A DNA stretch of 64,000 nucleotides from Anaeramoeba flamelloides (taxonomy: Eukaryota > Metamonada > Anaeramoebidae). Location of the stretch: NCBI GenBank assembly GCA_027625915.1, contig JANTQA010000042.1, forward strand, positions 3,236,001 through 3,300,000. The letters run 5' to 3'. This document shows positions 46,708-58,217 of the stretch, in pieces. Under the pieces are notes generated by a model. The model had not been told where the DNA came from and did not search any database. It saw nothing but the letters and a program-made list of their open reading frames with translations. The translations under genes and the position numbers were made by a program. Position 1 is the first letter of the stretch; each line of letters begins with the position of its first letter.

Positions 46708-47504
46708 AAAAAACTTTTCAAATAATTTTTACTTATTCCCAAAGAAAAAAAAATTTTTTTTTATTAATTGTTTCAGTTTTTTACTTTTTTTTTCTTTTTC
46801 TTTTTAATTTTTATTTGACTTTGAATTTTTTTATTAATTTTACTTTTACACTTTCACTTACTTTGACTTTTTATTATTACTTATTTGAATAATTGTTTTC
46901 AGTGAAATAAAATTTAACAGGAATCTTATATTTTTTGGTGTTTTATTTAAAAATTTTTCTTTGTTTTTTCACAAATTAAATTATAGAGGTCTTGACGAGA
47001 GCATATTATCATGAGAAGAGAATAAAATCGCGTTGTATTCTAAAAAAATCTCAATAGGTTCAAAATTCTCAAAATAAATCATACAATTATGAAAATCTGG
47101 ATTATCATCAAATATTCAACATTATCACGAAAAAATGAAAAATTCTTTTTTTGAAATCACCTTATACACAATCCAATCATTTTTACATTTCTTTGAGAGT
47201 TTTACAACATTTTGAATTTAAAATTGCCATAAAGTTTTAGAAAGAGTTGTGAAAGGCTCTTCAAGTGTTTGAAATGTTTGAAAGACATAAAATCTTTTGT
47301 AAAAATCCTTGTATTTTTTGAAGTGGAAAAATAATTTTTTTTATCTCATTTTAAATTTTTATTAAAATATTGTAAAATCATCCTGTAAATTTCAATGATC
47401 AAACAAATAATCATGCATTTCAGTTATGAACTTGAATAAAAAATATATGTGTTTTTTTAAAATGGAATTATTACATTCACAAGTTAAAATAACCAAAAAG
47501 AATA
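46708..47504. other. RasGEF 3' flank
   Basis: T-rich sequence just after the stop codon (46740-46900) likely holds the polyadenylation region. No further gene seen. Confidence 0.4.
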
Positions 47505-47699
47505 CAGTCAGTTTCACATTTAAGGCACAAACTTCAATGAAATTTAAGGCACAAAAAAAATCTCAAATTAAGACACAAAATTTAGATTCTAATAAAATAA
47601 ATAGTAAAAATTAAAATTACTAATTTTGTGCCTTAATTTGAGATTTTTTTGTTCCTTAAATTTCGTTGAAAGTTTGTACCTTAAAAGTGAAACTGACTG
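47505..47699. mobile_element. 195-bp palindromic MITE with TA duplication
   Basis: The ends CAGTCAGTTTCACATTTAAG and, reversed, CAGTCAGTTTCACTTTTAAG are followed by mirrored GCACAAA and AAATCTCAAATTAAG blocks, so the arms are about 80 bp. TA is present on both sides. CAGT ends with TA target sites are typical of Tc1/mariner derivatives. Related ends occur at 43876-43924 and around 15430-15870. Confidence 0.8.
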
Positions 47700-47757
47700 T
47701 AAAGATTAATTTTCATTCTTATTGATGATCGATCAAACAAAAACCTCTAAGCTCTAG

Positions 47758-48060
47758 TTATGCTTTATGTTCAATACAAAGATGTTTGAATAAGAAGATT
47801 AAGAAGAAGACAACAATTGTACAAAAAAATTTAATAATTGGTGTACATCTGGCTAGGTATTTTTGAACGCTTTTGAAAAGTTCATCCAACTCCTGACAGC
47901 TTTCATAGAATATCGAAAATGTTTTAACCAAGAATAAATCTTCAGAAGAATCGGTGAAGGGTTGGTTGTTTTAGAAGGTCGTATATTCATCTCAATTTAC
48001 AACAACACGATCATCTACAGAGAAAATATTTATTTATCTTTCGTTCTCATTGTTGTTTAC
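47758..48060 (-). pseudogene. Decayed C-terminal exon of a tail-anchored protein
   Basis: Between a good acceptor (TCGTTTTTTAG|GTAAAC) and a TAA at 47758 one frame reads as a protein interrupted by three stops. It is acidic and hydrophilic at first (VNNNENER, NIFSVDDRVVVN, NNQPFTDSSEDLFLVK). Then comes a helix with regular leucines (FYESCQELDELFKSVQKYL) and a hydrophobic segment followed by basic residues at the very end (IIKFFCTIVVFFLIFLFKHL...EHKA). That is the layout of a tail-anchored membrane protein. I do not recognise the family, and no upstream exon was found. Confidence 0.35.
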
Positions 48061-48450
48061 CTAAAAAACGATAGGTTTGTCAACCAAATTAAAATAAAAT
48101 ACAAAAAACTCTTTGGATCTTATCCTTTGATTGAATTAAATATATTTTTTTTTGATATTTTTAAAACCTTTATTTTTAAGGATAATATATTTTTTGATCA
48201 AAGAAAATTTTACTTTTTTAAAATCTTGAATTAGCCGGAAAATCCATCAACTTTTTGATCACAATTGAATTATTATCATGATATTTGACATTTATCACGA
48301 TTTTTAAACAATTTTCATGATTTTATAAAATATTACAATTTTTTATATTATCGCGAGAATATTGAATATTATCTAGATTTTCTAAATTGTTGAGATTTGA
48401 TAAAAATAATATTGATTTTTGAAACGATATCATAAATTAAAGTATTATTT

Positions 48451-49193
48451 TCTACCAATGAGAAGCCTAAGATTAAAGTGTATTGGTATTGGACGTAAAT
48501 ACATTAGTGTCCAAGGTTCAAAATGTCTCTAAAAAAGTTATTAGTCAAGTATTATTATTTGGTTATCTTATCAATTAAAATGATCCATGTAATAGTTAAA
48601 AAACGAAAGGTTTTTAGAAAAAAAACTTCAATTCACAAAAGGTTTGAAGGTTCCATTATCAATATTCAGATCACAAAGTTGCAAAATATGTTTCAAAAAT
48701 GTGTGTTGAAAATGTAAATTAATTGTTCAAGAATTCATTGTATAGATAAAAAATTAAATAATTATAGCAATATATTTTTTTTTCAAATTATTTGACAAAT
48801 ATTGGAAATAGATTGATGTTGCAATTATCATTACCAAAGTTAAAATAATTTGGGTATTTAAGTTTTATTATTGATGATTATTGAGTTAACCAAAAAAAAA
48901 AAAAAAAAAAAAAAGTTACTTTTGAAAGTTCTAAATATGAATTATTAAAAACTGGAATATTATTTTTTTGGATTTTCTATTTTTAGATTTGGAAAAGAAT
49001 TTTTAAACTAAAAAATTTCTAAATATGACAATTTTTAATCAGTATCATTTGTAAAAAATGTGATAATTTAATATGTATTAAGATTTACAAGAGATTTTAT
49101 AGAGCTATTTAAACCTGGTAGCACTAATACCATTTAGTCCAATTACAATATATTTGATGATTAGTGAAATCTATTATGACTCCAATCCCTTAA
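48451..49193. mobile_element. TIR element (TAAGGGATTAG family), copy 2, diverged
   Basis: It retains GAGAAGCCTAAGATTAAAGT, ATGTCTCTAAAAAAGTTATT, AGTCAAGTATTATTATTTGG and TATCAATATTCAGATCACAA in the same order as 43030 and 50881, and a right end CTCCAATCCCTTAA. The left terminus is eroded. A 64-codon frame at 48523-48717 has no recognised domain. Confidence 0.55.
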
Positions 49194-49621
49194 CAAATAA
49201 ATCTTCAAATCCTCTATGTTATCACAATTTTTTTTTATCATGGTATTATGACAATTTTTAAATAATTATTGTGATTTTTTTAGACTATTGAGATTTGTGA
49301 TATTATAGAGTTGAATTATCCTGGTTTTCAATATTATTGAGATTTTCTCCAATAATATAATTTTTGAAACATTATCATGACTTAACAAACATATCATCAA
49401 ATACCCAAAATAAAAAATGAAAAATAAATATGGAAATATATTTAAAATAATGAGTCTATATGAAATTGAAAAAAAGAATATATAGCAGTGAAAAAAAATA
49501 CCCTAAATGAAAAAAATCCCTGACAAGTTTTTGAATTGTCAATATTAGTAAAATTTTTGTGTAATTTCAATCAAATCCTTATTATAAATAACCAATTTTT
49601 TTTTATGAGATTAGTAATAAT

Positions 49622-51890
49622 AACTAAAGTTCATCAAAGTAAGGTGTCTCTAGAATACTCGAGTAATTTTTTGATAGCCGAAAGTTGATCATCTTTTTTT
49701 GAAAAACAATTGAATTTTACCAATGTTTGCGAGAGTTTAGGAAATTTTTCTTTTTATTCTTGTTTTTTGATTGGTTATAAAGTGTTTTGAACAAGTGTAA
49801 TTTGAATTAATCATCATTCTAAGAAGTGGGTAAGTGATAATTGTAAAAGATTGGTTTTCTAAAAATAAGGATTTGATTTTAAAATTTTGAAGTAATTACC
49901 CAACAATTTTTCTGAATATTCACAATTAAAAATCATGTCTGGGATTTTTTTCACTACTATAAACAAAAATTCAAAATAGTCCACGCCGTTAAAACAATCA
50001 CAATAATATAATTCGATACAAATTCGAAATAATTTTGATTTTTTGTAAAATAGGAAAATCGTTTTTCCATCTTTTAGTTTTTTGTTTTCATGTCATACTT
50101 TGAATTACAGAACTTTTTTCCGTTGTAGAATAAATTTTTTACAACCATTGGTATTAGGTTAAAATTTATTTGTTCCAAATAGAAAAATCTCAAATAAAAT
50201 TAGTTGATTATATCTAACCATTTGAGAGATCAATAAATCCTAATAGAATATTAAGAAATTTACCAACGTATTTTTTGTAATGGATTGAATAGGTATACAT
50301 AAAGATCAAAAAAAGGGAGTAAATTCTAAATTATGAACATTCTGTTACAAAAAAATTGAGGGTATACATCACTTTATTTGGGATGGTGAAAAATATTAGA
50401 GCTAGAAGACACTTAAAAAAAAAAAATAAAAAAATCAAATTTTTTTAACTTTAACATCGTAGTTATAAAAAACACATCTGAATTATTGAGGAAAATGAAC
50501 ATATAGGAAATCTATGACATTACCATAGAATAGATACTGACCAACATGACTCAACACACTATTTAGGAAAAAGGAGCTTAAGACAAAATAAAACCTATCA
50601 ACAAATTCACTTCAACAAAAAAAATCAGGTTTCTCACAACAATTATTTCAAACCTCTTTATTTTTTCAACTCTTGATTCTTTTCTTTCTATCTTTTTTTT
50701 CCACTTCTTTATTTTTTATTCTTTCTTTTCTTTTCTTTTCTTTTTTTTAGAAAACTAAATTAAGATTCAAATACTTCTTATAACTGTCTCTATTTAGATA
50801 CTCTTTGAATTAGAAGTCACAAATTTAGTCACTTCAAAATTCTCTCTTTAATAGATGAGATGAGGTTTCATCTAACCCATAAGGGATTAGCGTCTACCTA
50901 GGAGAAGCCTAGGAACAAAGTATGTTGTTATTGGCCTAACCACATTAGTGCTACATGGTTCAATGACCTCTCAAAAATCGATTAGTCAAGTAGTATTATT
51001 TGTTGATATTCATCAATTAAAAATGATCTATGGATTAGTAAAAAAAACTCATAGAATTTCAGAATAAAATCTACATTTCGCCATAAATTTAAAGGTTGAA
51101 TTATCATTATTCAGACTACAAAGTCATAAAATATCTTGCTTAAATTTGTGGCAAAATGTAGATTAGTTTCTAAACAATTCTTTTTTTTTTAAACCATTTA
51201 AATAATTAACTAATAGTTTTTTTTGACAAATTATTTCTCAAATCATGCAAATATATTGATGATATAAGTATCTTTATCAAAATCAAACAAAACTAATCAG
51301 TCTTTGTACTTTTATGTTGACGATTATTGAGTTAATCTTTGAAATTAAAAAATTGTAAAAATAGTTACTTTTGGAAGTTCTAAATCTAAATTATTCAATA
51401 CCAGAATACTTTATTTTGTGTTTCTTTTTTTAGATTTGGTAAAGGAATTAAAAAAAATTTTTTCAAAATGAACTTTTTTAATTGTGATCATTAGTAAAAA
51501 ATGTAATAATTTAGTGTCAATAAGATTTATAATAGATTTTTTAGAGCTATTTGAGCCATGGTGCACTAATATCATATGCACCCAATTACAACATACTTTG
51601 ATTATCGAGAAATATATGGTGACGCTAATCCCTTAAACAAGTAATCCAAAGTATTTTATTTATTTTGCCCATCTCCAAAATTTTTAAAACACCCGTGATT
51701 TATTAGTATTAATAATTATTTATATTTTTGCTTTGTGAGTATATTAATTTATAAACAATTGTTAAAATTTCAATTAGTGAATGATTCTAATTTGGTTTTT
51801 CTTCTAGAATTGATTAAATAAGATTTTTTTTTTCAAAAATTGAATTTTGGTCTGTTAAAAATTTTGAATTGGGGTTATATATATATATAT
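49622..51890 (-). repeat. Composite repeat block, inverted relative to 31.9-34.5 kb
   Basis: 49622-49910 is the reverse of 31975-32262. 49930-50290 is the reverse of about 34180-34530, and 51655-51890 the reverse of about 33950-34160. The two parts that are adjacent at 34 kb are here separated by about 1.36 kb, which includes the TIR element at 50881-51634. A (TA)n tract follows at about 51880. Confidence 0.55.
50881..51634. mobile_element. TIR element (TAAGGGATTAG family), copy 3
   Basis: The left end AAGGGATTAGCGTCTACC and the reversed right end AAGGGATTAGCGTCACC are the best-kept termini of the three copies. The interior is nearly the same as 43030-43790 (GTATGTTGTTATTGGCCTAA, TTCATCAATTAAAAATGATC). 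Its right edge abuts the resumed host repeat at 51655. Confidence 0.7.
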
Positions 51891-52045
51891 ATATGAATTT
51901 ATTGTTAATTTAGAATCCTAATAGAAATTAAAATATAATAATTTTCTATCATGGATATAAAAACAATATTTTAATAAAAAATAAAATATTGAATTAAAAA
52001 AATATATGAGAAAACAAAAACAAAAGAACTTGATATTAAGAAAGG

Positions 52046-55000
52046 TTATTTTTTAAAATCTTTCTTATTGAACCTATCATGGAAATATTGTAAAATATAC
52101 AGTAGAAACTTTCTTTCGAAATGAGATTTGGCAACAAGGGTGATAATATTTTTTTGAGCGTTACGTTTGATAAAAAAAACGCGCTCATTTTTGGTATCTG
52201 ATGTAACTTGAGACTTTTTATCGAAGGGGAAGCGAATCTCTGATAACTGTTTACCAATTTTCAGTGTAAAGAAGTCTTTTTCAATGATAAATATTGCGGG
52301 GTCAAAATAAACGGGCTTTGGAGCCAGTATATGTATTAAAAAGTAAGCCTTTTGTTTATTCCAAAAACGTTTTCTAACGTGCTTGGCTCTTTTGTCGCCG
52401 TCGAGTGCCATCGTTTGTAAAATTGGCTCGGTGATCAAAAAGGGTATCTCGTGCTTTGCGGGGCTAATATACGGTGGCATTACAGCGAGGTCAAGATTGC
52501 CGTCTTTGGGTGGCATCCAATTTCTTTTAATCCGGTGGTTGTTGTTGATCAGTTTGTCCTTGCCACCAGAGGCGAAATAAATTTGCAGCAAAAAGGCCAA
52601 TACCCTTTTCTGGTGCGCGTCATTCGCCCTTAGCCAGATCTTCTGGCGCTTGCCATGCATGATCATAAAGATTCTCAAGTCAAGAGTGTCCACCATAATT
52701 TTGATCTCTTTCTTTTTTTTCCAATTGATTTCAAATGCGGATCCAACGCCATGAATTGAAACACAACACTTGCTTTTCTCAAACCAAATCTTACCTGCTC
52801 GATACATGCCCGTGCCAGTGTTATCAACATCAAGCTTATGGAAGCTTACACCGATACGGGCCCACTTAATGCTTTGCACTCTTGCTAAATTAAATGCCTT
52901 TTCGAGGACATATGTTTTGTCTTTCAGCGTGTTGAAATCCTTTGGTGATAGGTTCTCTTCCAGTTCTTTCATTTCGTTGCTATTCTTTTTCGGGTAGAGC
53001 ACCTCCTTCACATTCTGCTTGAATTCCATTTGGAATGTGTACGAGAGCATAAACGGTTCATAAGTTGCCAGAATTGTTTTGTCTTCAGATAAAAGTTCTT
53101 TGCGGATCCTTTGGATTGTCTTTCGCGATTTATACGTCTTATATGGCGTGGGATAAATTTCCTTCATCGTGTTTATGTAATATTTTTGAAAATCTTTGTA
53201 AGTTGTTACAATTTTTAAACTCGGTTCATTATGATCCACTCGGATTGCCTTGTATGAACCATCAGAACCATCAGAATCATTGTCACTAGATGATTCACTT
53301 GAAAAGCGATTATTGTTTTTCTTTTTCTTTTTCTTTTTCGGATTTTTGGTTTTGTTTTTTTCAGTGCCTTCGCTCATTACTTCAATATTAGAAGAACCGG
53401 AAATAGAGGATGATGAAAAATGGGAAGACCCTTCGCTTGTATCATTTTTTTTAATTCTAAGCGTCCATAATTTATTTTTTAATTGATCTGATCTCCTTTC
53501 TAACTGATTCAAAGTTCTTTCCTGTTCTTCTCGTTTACTTTGAAGTTCTTTAATCATTTTTAACAATTTTTTCCCTTCTTTTGGATACACATATTCTTTT
53601 GCATCAGAACCCGAGTCGAGTTCTGAGTCGGATTCAAATTTTGTGTCTGTTTCTGATTGGAATTTTGGATCTAATTCTGATACATTTGGTGTTTCTGAAT
53701 CAAATTCTGAGTCTGACTGTGTTTCTGACTCCGACTTTGATTTTGAGTCTGAGTCTGATTTTGTGTCTGTTTCTGATTGGAATTTTGGATCTAATTCTGA
53801 TACATTTATTTTTTCTGAACCTGATTTTGATTGATTTTGTTCTTCTTTTTCTTCTTTTTCTACAACCTTTTCTTCGATTATTTCTCCGTTTTTTAATCTT
53901 TCTTTGTTTCTCTTTTTCTTCTTTCCTTCATCACCTTCTTCTTCCTCTTCTTCTTCTTCTTCGAGCCCAAAGTCTGATTCACTTTTATCTTTTTTTTTTT
54001 CTGATTCTGAATCCGAGTTTGATTGTGGGTTTGAATCTGATCTTGATTCTGATCCCTTGTCGTAACCTGATTTTGAGTCCGATGTTTGGTTTGACTCTTT
54101 TTCTTTTTCTGAATTCAAGTCTGAGTTTGATTGTGGGTTTGAATCTGATCTTGATTCTGAAGTCTTGTCTGAACCTGATTTTGATTGATTTTGTTCTTCT
54201 TTTTCTGCTTGATCATCTTTTTCTTCTTTTTCTACCGCCTTTTCGTCGATTATTTCATGATTTTTTACTCTTTCTTTGTTTCTCTTTTTTTTCTTTCCTT
54301 CATCGCCTTCTTCTTCTTCTTCCTCTTCTTCTTCAAGCCCAAAGTCTGATTCACTTTTTCCTTTTTTTTTTTCTGATTCTGAATCCGAGTCTGATTGTGG
54401 GTTTGAATCTGATCTTGGTTCTGAAGTCTTTTCGGAACCTGATTTTGAGTCCGATATTTGGTTTGACTCTTTTTCTTTTTCTGAATTCAAGTCCGAGTCT
54501 GAGTTTAATTTTGAATCTGATCTTGATTCTGATCCCTTGTCTGAATCTGATTTTGATTTTAAATCCGACACGTACTTTAAATTTCCTTTGTCTTTTTGTC
54601 CAGCCTTTTCTTCGATTATTTCATGATTTTTTACTTTTTCTTTGTTTCTCTTTTTTTTTTTTCCTTCACCATTGTCTTCTTCCTCTTCTTCTTCAAGCCC
54701 AAAGTCTGATGTTGAAATTTCACTTGAACTTGAATCGTTTTCTTTTATAGAATTGCTTTTTTCTGAAGTTAGACCAAATTCTTCTTGTTTTTCTTTGTTG
54801 TCCTCCTTATTTGAGTCTGTGCTATAGAATTCCCAATTTGATGAAGAATTTGGTTTCTCCCTTCGGCTATTGTTTTGATCTTTTTCTTTTTCGCTTTCAG
54901 ATTCACTTTTAAATTCGCTTCTGCTTTTTCTGCTATTGCCACTTTCGTCACCGCTCTCTTTGTCGCTTCCACTTTCGAGATCACTTATGCTGAGGCCGCT

Positions 55001-55615
55001 ATTGTCACTTTTGTTACTACTACTGTTTGGTTCGGAGTATTCGTCTTTCATTTCATTGTAGATCTCATTGTCAAAAAGTAAATAATTTTTGTCTTTATCT
55101 TTTTTTTTCATTTCTTTTTTCAACTTCTTATTACTTTTTAAATCTTGCTTAGTGAAATACATTGGCCGAGGATCCTTCGATTTGCTTAATTTAAAGCCAT
55201 TTTTTTGAAAGTCATCATACAAAAATGTTAGCGAAGGAACCAGTGCTCTTCGTGCCAAAGACCGATCATTCAATAAGGTAGAGATTTCAAAGAGCTCATT
55301 TTTATTGTAACCAAAATCGTCAACAAGTGATTTTTGATACAACTGCAAATTTTGTGTGATTTGTTGCCCTTCCAATTTACTCTTAATCATTTTTATTTTT
55401 TCGGTTGGCCTTAACACATTAACTATTTTCATCAAGACAATCCCTTTCAGACTAAAGATTGTTTCATTATTCAATTTAGGCTCTTGTAACAATTCTCGAA
55501 TCCACTCAACAAGGCTGTCTCGATCTGATAGAAGCTTTTTGTGGTTTTTTTGATTTATCTTTCCTCTTATTGTTCGTAAATCAAATTTTTTTAAGGTTGG
55601 AAAGAATTGAGACAT
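52046..55615 (-). CDS. CH-domain protein with acidic repeats and C-terminal PH-like region
   Basis: Single exon, 1189 residues from ATG at 55615. The N-terminal about 33-145 fits a calponin-homology-like domain: SLVEWIRELLQEPKL opening helix, LKGIVLMKIVNVLRPTEKI, LQLYQKSLVDDFGYNKNELF, LVPSLTFLYDDFQ. CH domains bind actin or serve as scaffolds. About 190-690 is a disordered Ser/Asp/Glu region with at least three near-identical modules (DFGLEEEEEE, GKKKKRNKE, KNHEIIEEK, then SDSKSGS-type runs). A coiled coil (about 700-745, LLKMIKELQSKREEQERTL) and a basic patch follow. The last about 370 residues are globular, with beta-rich segments that look like two PH-like folds (RAGKIWFEKSKCCVSIHG...; AIFIIEKDFFTLKIG...). 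The PH call is inference from pattern. It has higher GC than its surroundings, as real exons do here. No close family name is offered. Confidence 0.8.
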   Translation of the reverse strand: MSQFFPTLKKFDLRTIRGKINQKNHKKLLSDRDSLVEWIRELLQEPKLNNETIFSLKGIVLMKIVNVLRPTEKIKMIKSKLEGQQITQNLQLYQKSLVDDFGYNKNELFEISTLLNDRSLARRALVPSLTFLYDDFQKNGFKLSKSKDPRPMYFTKQDLKSNKKLKKEMKKKDKDKNYLLFDNEIYNEMKDEYSEPNSSSNKSDNSGLSISDLESGSDKESGDESGNSRKSRSEFKSESESEKEKDQNNSRREKPNSSSNWEFYSTDSNKEDNKEKQEEFGLTSEKSNSIKENDSSSSEISTSDFGLEEEEEEDNGEGKKKKRNKEKVKNHEIIEEKAGQKDKGNLKYVSDLKSKSDSDKGSESRSDSKLNSDSDLNSEKEKESNQISDSKSGSEKTSEPRSDSNPQSDSDSESEKKKGKSESDFGLEEEEEEEEEGDEGKKKKRNKERVKNHEIIDEKAVEKEEKDDQAEKEEQNQSKSGSDKTSESRSDSNPQSNSDLNSEKEKESNQTSDSKSGYDKGSESRSDSNPQSNSDSESEKKKDKSESDFGLEEEEEEEEEGDEGKKKKRNKERLKNGEIIEEKVVEKEEKEEQNQSKSGSEKINVSELDPKFQSETDTKSDSDSKSKSESETQSDSEFDSETPNVSELDPKFQSETDTKFESDSELDSGSDAKEYVYPKEGKKLLKMIKELQSKREEQERTLNQLERRSDQLKNKLWTLRIKKNDTSEGSSHFSSSSISGSSNIEVMSEGTEKNKTKNPKKKKKKKNNNRFSSESSSDNDSDGSDGSYKAIRVDHNEPSLKIVTTYKDFQKYYINTMKEIYPTPYKTYKSRKTIQRIRKELLSEDKTILATYEPFMLSYTFQMEFKQNVKEVLYPKKNSNEMKELEENLSPKDFNTLKDKTYVLEKAFNLARVQSIKWARIGVSFHKLDVDNTGTGMYRAGKIWFEKSKCCVSIHGVGSAFEINWKKKKEIKIMVDTLDLRIFMIMHGKRQKIWLRANDAHQKRVLAFLLQIYFASGGKDKLINNNHRIKRNWMPPKDGNLDLAVMPPYISPAKHEIPFLITEPILQTMALDGDKRAKHVRKRFWNKQKAYFLIHILAPKPVYFDPAIFIIEKDFFTLKIGKQLSEIRFPFDKKSQVTSDTKNERVFFIKRNAQKNIITLVAKSHFERKFLLYILQYFHDRFNKKDFKK

Positions 55616-56405
55616 TTTGTCGAAAAAAAAAAAAAAATGAAAAAAAAATTCAAAATAAAGTAAATTGTCTCAAAGAGATAAGAACATGTTTTCGAAACGA
55701 TTCTAAAGATTCAAAAAAAAACATCAGTTAACACTCTTAAAAAAAAAAAATTAAATTTAAAGAGTGATTTGGGATTAACACTCTTGTGACATGAATTCCG
55801 ACTTCTATAATTTGAAAAAGAAAAGTTCTTTTTGAGATTAATACAAAAAAAGATTTCATTCATATTTTTATACTATAATTTGGTTTGATATTTGGAAAAC
55901 ATTAATCTTCCAAAATGTTAATTGACTTTTACAAAGCTTTCAAACACATTTGAAGACAATTTAAAAACCTTCTAAACATTTTACAACAATTTGTAGCTAT
56001 TTCTAATCTAAAGGGAATAATTTTTTAGTGATTTTCAAGTTTTATTTCTGCAAAAGTTCAGGATTTAGGATTCTTTTGTCAAACATAATTTAGCATAAAA
56101 AAGCAAACAATTAAACACAAAAAGATCAAAAACCAAGAATTAATTTCTTTGAAAAGATTTTTTGTCAAAGTTATAGTCTTGAAAATTAAATGAGAATTAT
56201 GACTCATTTCTTATTCAATTCCAATCAAACTTTGAAGATTTTTGTAAAACTGAGACCCTTTTTATGAGGAATAAAACCTACCGATCCTGAAAAACTTGAG
56301 TCTGTGTTGTTGAGACTCTCAAAAAAATAAACTTTGAGCAAAAAAAATAAAAAGTTAATGAAAAAGTTAAAATTAAAAAGTAAAAAGGGTAAAGTAATTT
56401 CGAAT

Positions 56406-56868
56406 TAACTGTTGAGAGAAAAATGTTGGACACAGAAAAATGGTTGGACACCTTTTTTAATTGAGAACATTAGTAAAATTGAAAATCAAATCCTGTTGAC
56501 AACAAGGCGACTTTTATATAAATCCAGGTTTAAAGGTGTTACAAGTTCATTTATCTGTGGTTTGTGTAGAATACTCATTAGAATGGTTGATAACTAAAGT
56601 AGATCATGCTATTTTAACAATAATCCAAGCTGTAGTAAAGTTTACTATTAGTTCTGAAAATGGTCATTTTTAAACTTGCTTTAGGGTATAAGAGATAAGG
56701 TTTTGAAAAAGTAGAATTACATTAATGGTTATTCTAATAAGTAGATTATTGTTATTTTCTTTAGTTATTTCACAAACGATTGTAATTAAAAATCATTTTC
56801 AGTAATGTTCCCAATTAAAAATGCTGTCCAACTATTTTTCTGTGTCCAACATTTTTCTCTCAACAGTA
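56406..56868. mobile_element. 460-bp MITE of the ACTGTT family
   Basis: The inverted ends are about 45 bp: ACTGTTGAGAGAAAAATG then TTGGACACAGAAAAATNGTT, mirrored exactly at 56820-56867. TA-containing flanks (TTAA/GTAAA). Just inside both ends is TTTAATTGNGAACATTA, shared with 7719-9494 and 13870-14340, which links these elements. The very similar ends suggest a fairly young insertion. Small frames inside are not genes. Confidence 0.75.
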
Positions 56869-57624
56869 AATTTCAAAGTGTATTGAAGATAAAATTTTTT
56901 TTTTTTTTAATCTTGATTGATAAAAGATGGGTTTAATTCATTTTTATGGATTCAATTGTTTAAATATACACTTAAAAACTATGTTTATTTTTCACCCAAA
57001 AGTTGAATTTGAAAATTTTTTTTGATTGATTTCTTGAACTAAAAAAAATGTAATTCAAAAATGAATTTTATACCAAATCTAAGGAAGTGTACAGAAAATA
57101 AACAACAAGATATGTGTGTTCAAAAGTTCTCTCATTTTTTGTAGATTCTTAGTTGGATTTCGAGTCTTCAACAACTTTCATTTCCTTTGAAGTTTGAATG
57201 AGTAATTCCTTTTTTTGATGATATTGAATTAGTATTTTTTGTAGATCTGAATTGTAGTGTTTTTATGGAAGAAGTGAAATGGTGTTTCTTGAATATAAAC
57301 TTTCTTACAATTCTTGTTCAAAAAAGCTAATAAATAAAGAAAAATTGAGAAAATGGAACAATACTGCAGTCAAAATAAAGTGTGCCAAAAAATTTAAATT
57401 GTGTTTCAAAATAAAAAGTGTATTTTTTTGTTATAAATTACCTATACACCAACCGATAAAAGAAACCGATAATAAACCAAAATAAATCTGGAATTGGTTT
57501 CTTAAAGTTCTATTATTTAAAAAAAATTCTAAAAATGAAGGATCAAATTGGAAAATATATCTCAAAAAATAGAGTAAATTTTTGGGAAAATTTTTATTAT
57601 CAAAATAATCATTAAATTTAAAAA
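56869..57624. other. AT-rich spacer, nothing recognised
   Basis: A 68-codon frame at 57279-57485 has no signature. No repeat partner found in the window. Confidence 0.4.
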
Positions 57625-58217
57625 AATTGAGAATATGCCCCTACGACCCAAAAAACACTAAAAATGGAAAAATGATCAAATACATTCCATTAATACAATT
57701 AAAAAAACAAAATGAAAAAATAAAAATAAATAAAGTTTCCTTTCAATTTAACTTTTTCTTGAAAACATTTTTTGCCAAAATGATTGAATTCAAACTTGAA
57801 ATTATGTATATTTTTAGATACACTATCTTGTTTTAACTCATTTACTAAAATAAATTCTTAATTAAGGGAATTTTCGTTTCACAAAAGGGACTAATTTGGT
57901 CTTTAAATGTTTTTTTTAGTTTTAAATGGTAAAATTAAAAAAAAGTTAAACTAAAAAGATAAACTTTCTGGAAAATCATTCTAATTTAATATATTAACTT
58001 ATTCTTTGATTTCAAGCTTGTCTCAACCCCAATTTTTCAAAAAAAAATTAATAAAGTGCACACTAATTTCAAAAAATATTTTTGATATTCAAAAGTTGAG
58101 AGTGTTTTTATTCTAAAAATAATTATCTCAGTGGTTAATTGAATTAATTTATCAGGCAGGATTTCGAAAAATATTAATCAGAAAAAAGTAGTGTTTAATT
58201 TTATTAAGGACATATAT
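57625..58217 (+). repeat. 590-bp dispersed repeat, copy 2
   Basis: Same-strand copy of 38045-38635, 19.6 kb away, with small substitutions and short indels only. The boundaries are where the similarity stops. No coding potential seen. Confidence 0.7.

Noticed and set aside
53581-54750. 389-codon plus-strand frame rich in Leu, Ile and Phe
   Set aside because: It is the antisense of the Ser/Asp/Glu repeat region of the CH-domain gene; its hydrophobic pattern is the mirror of GAA, GAT and TCA codons.
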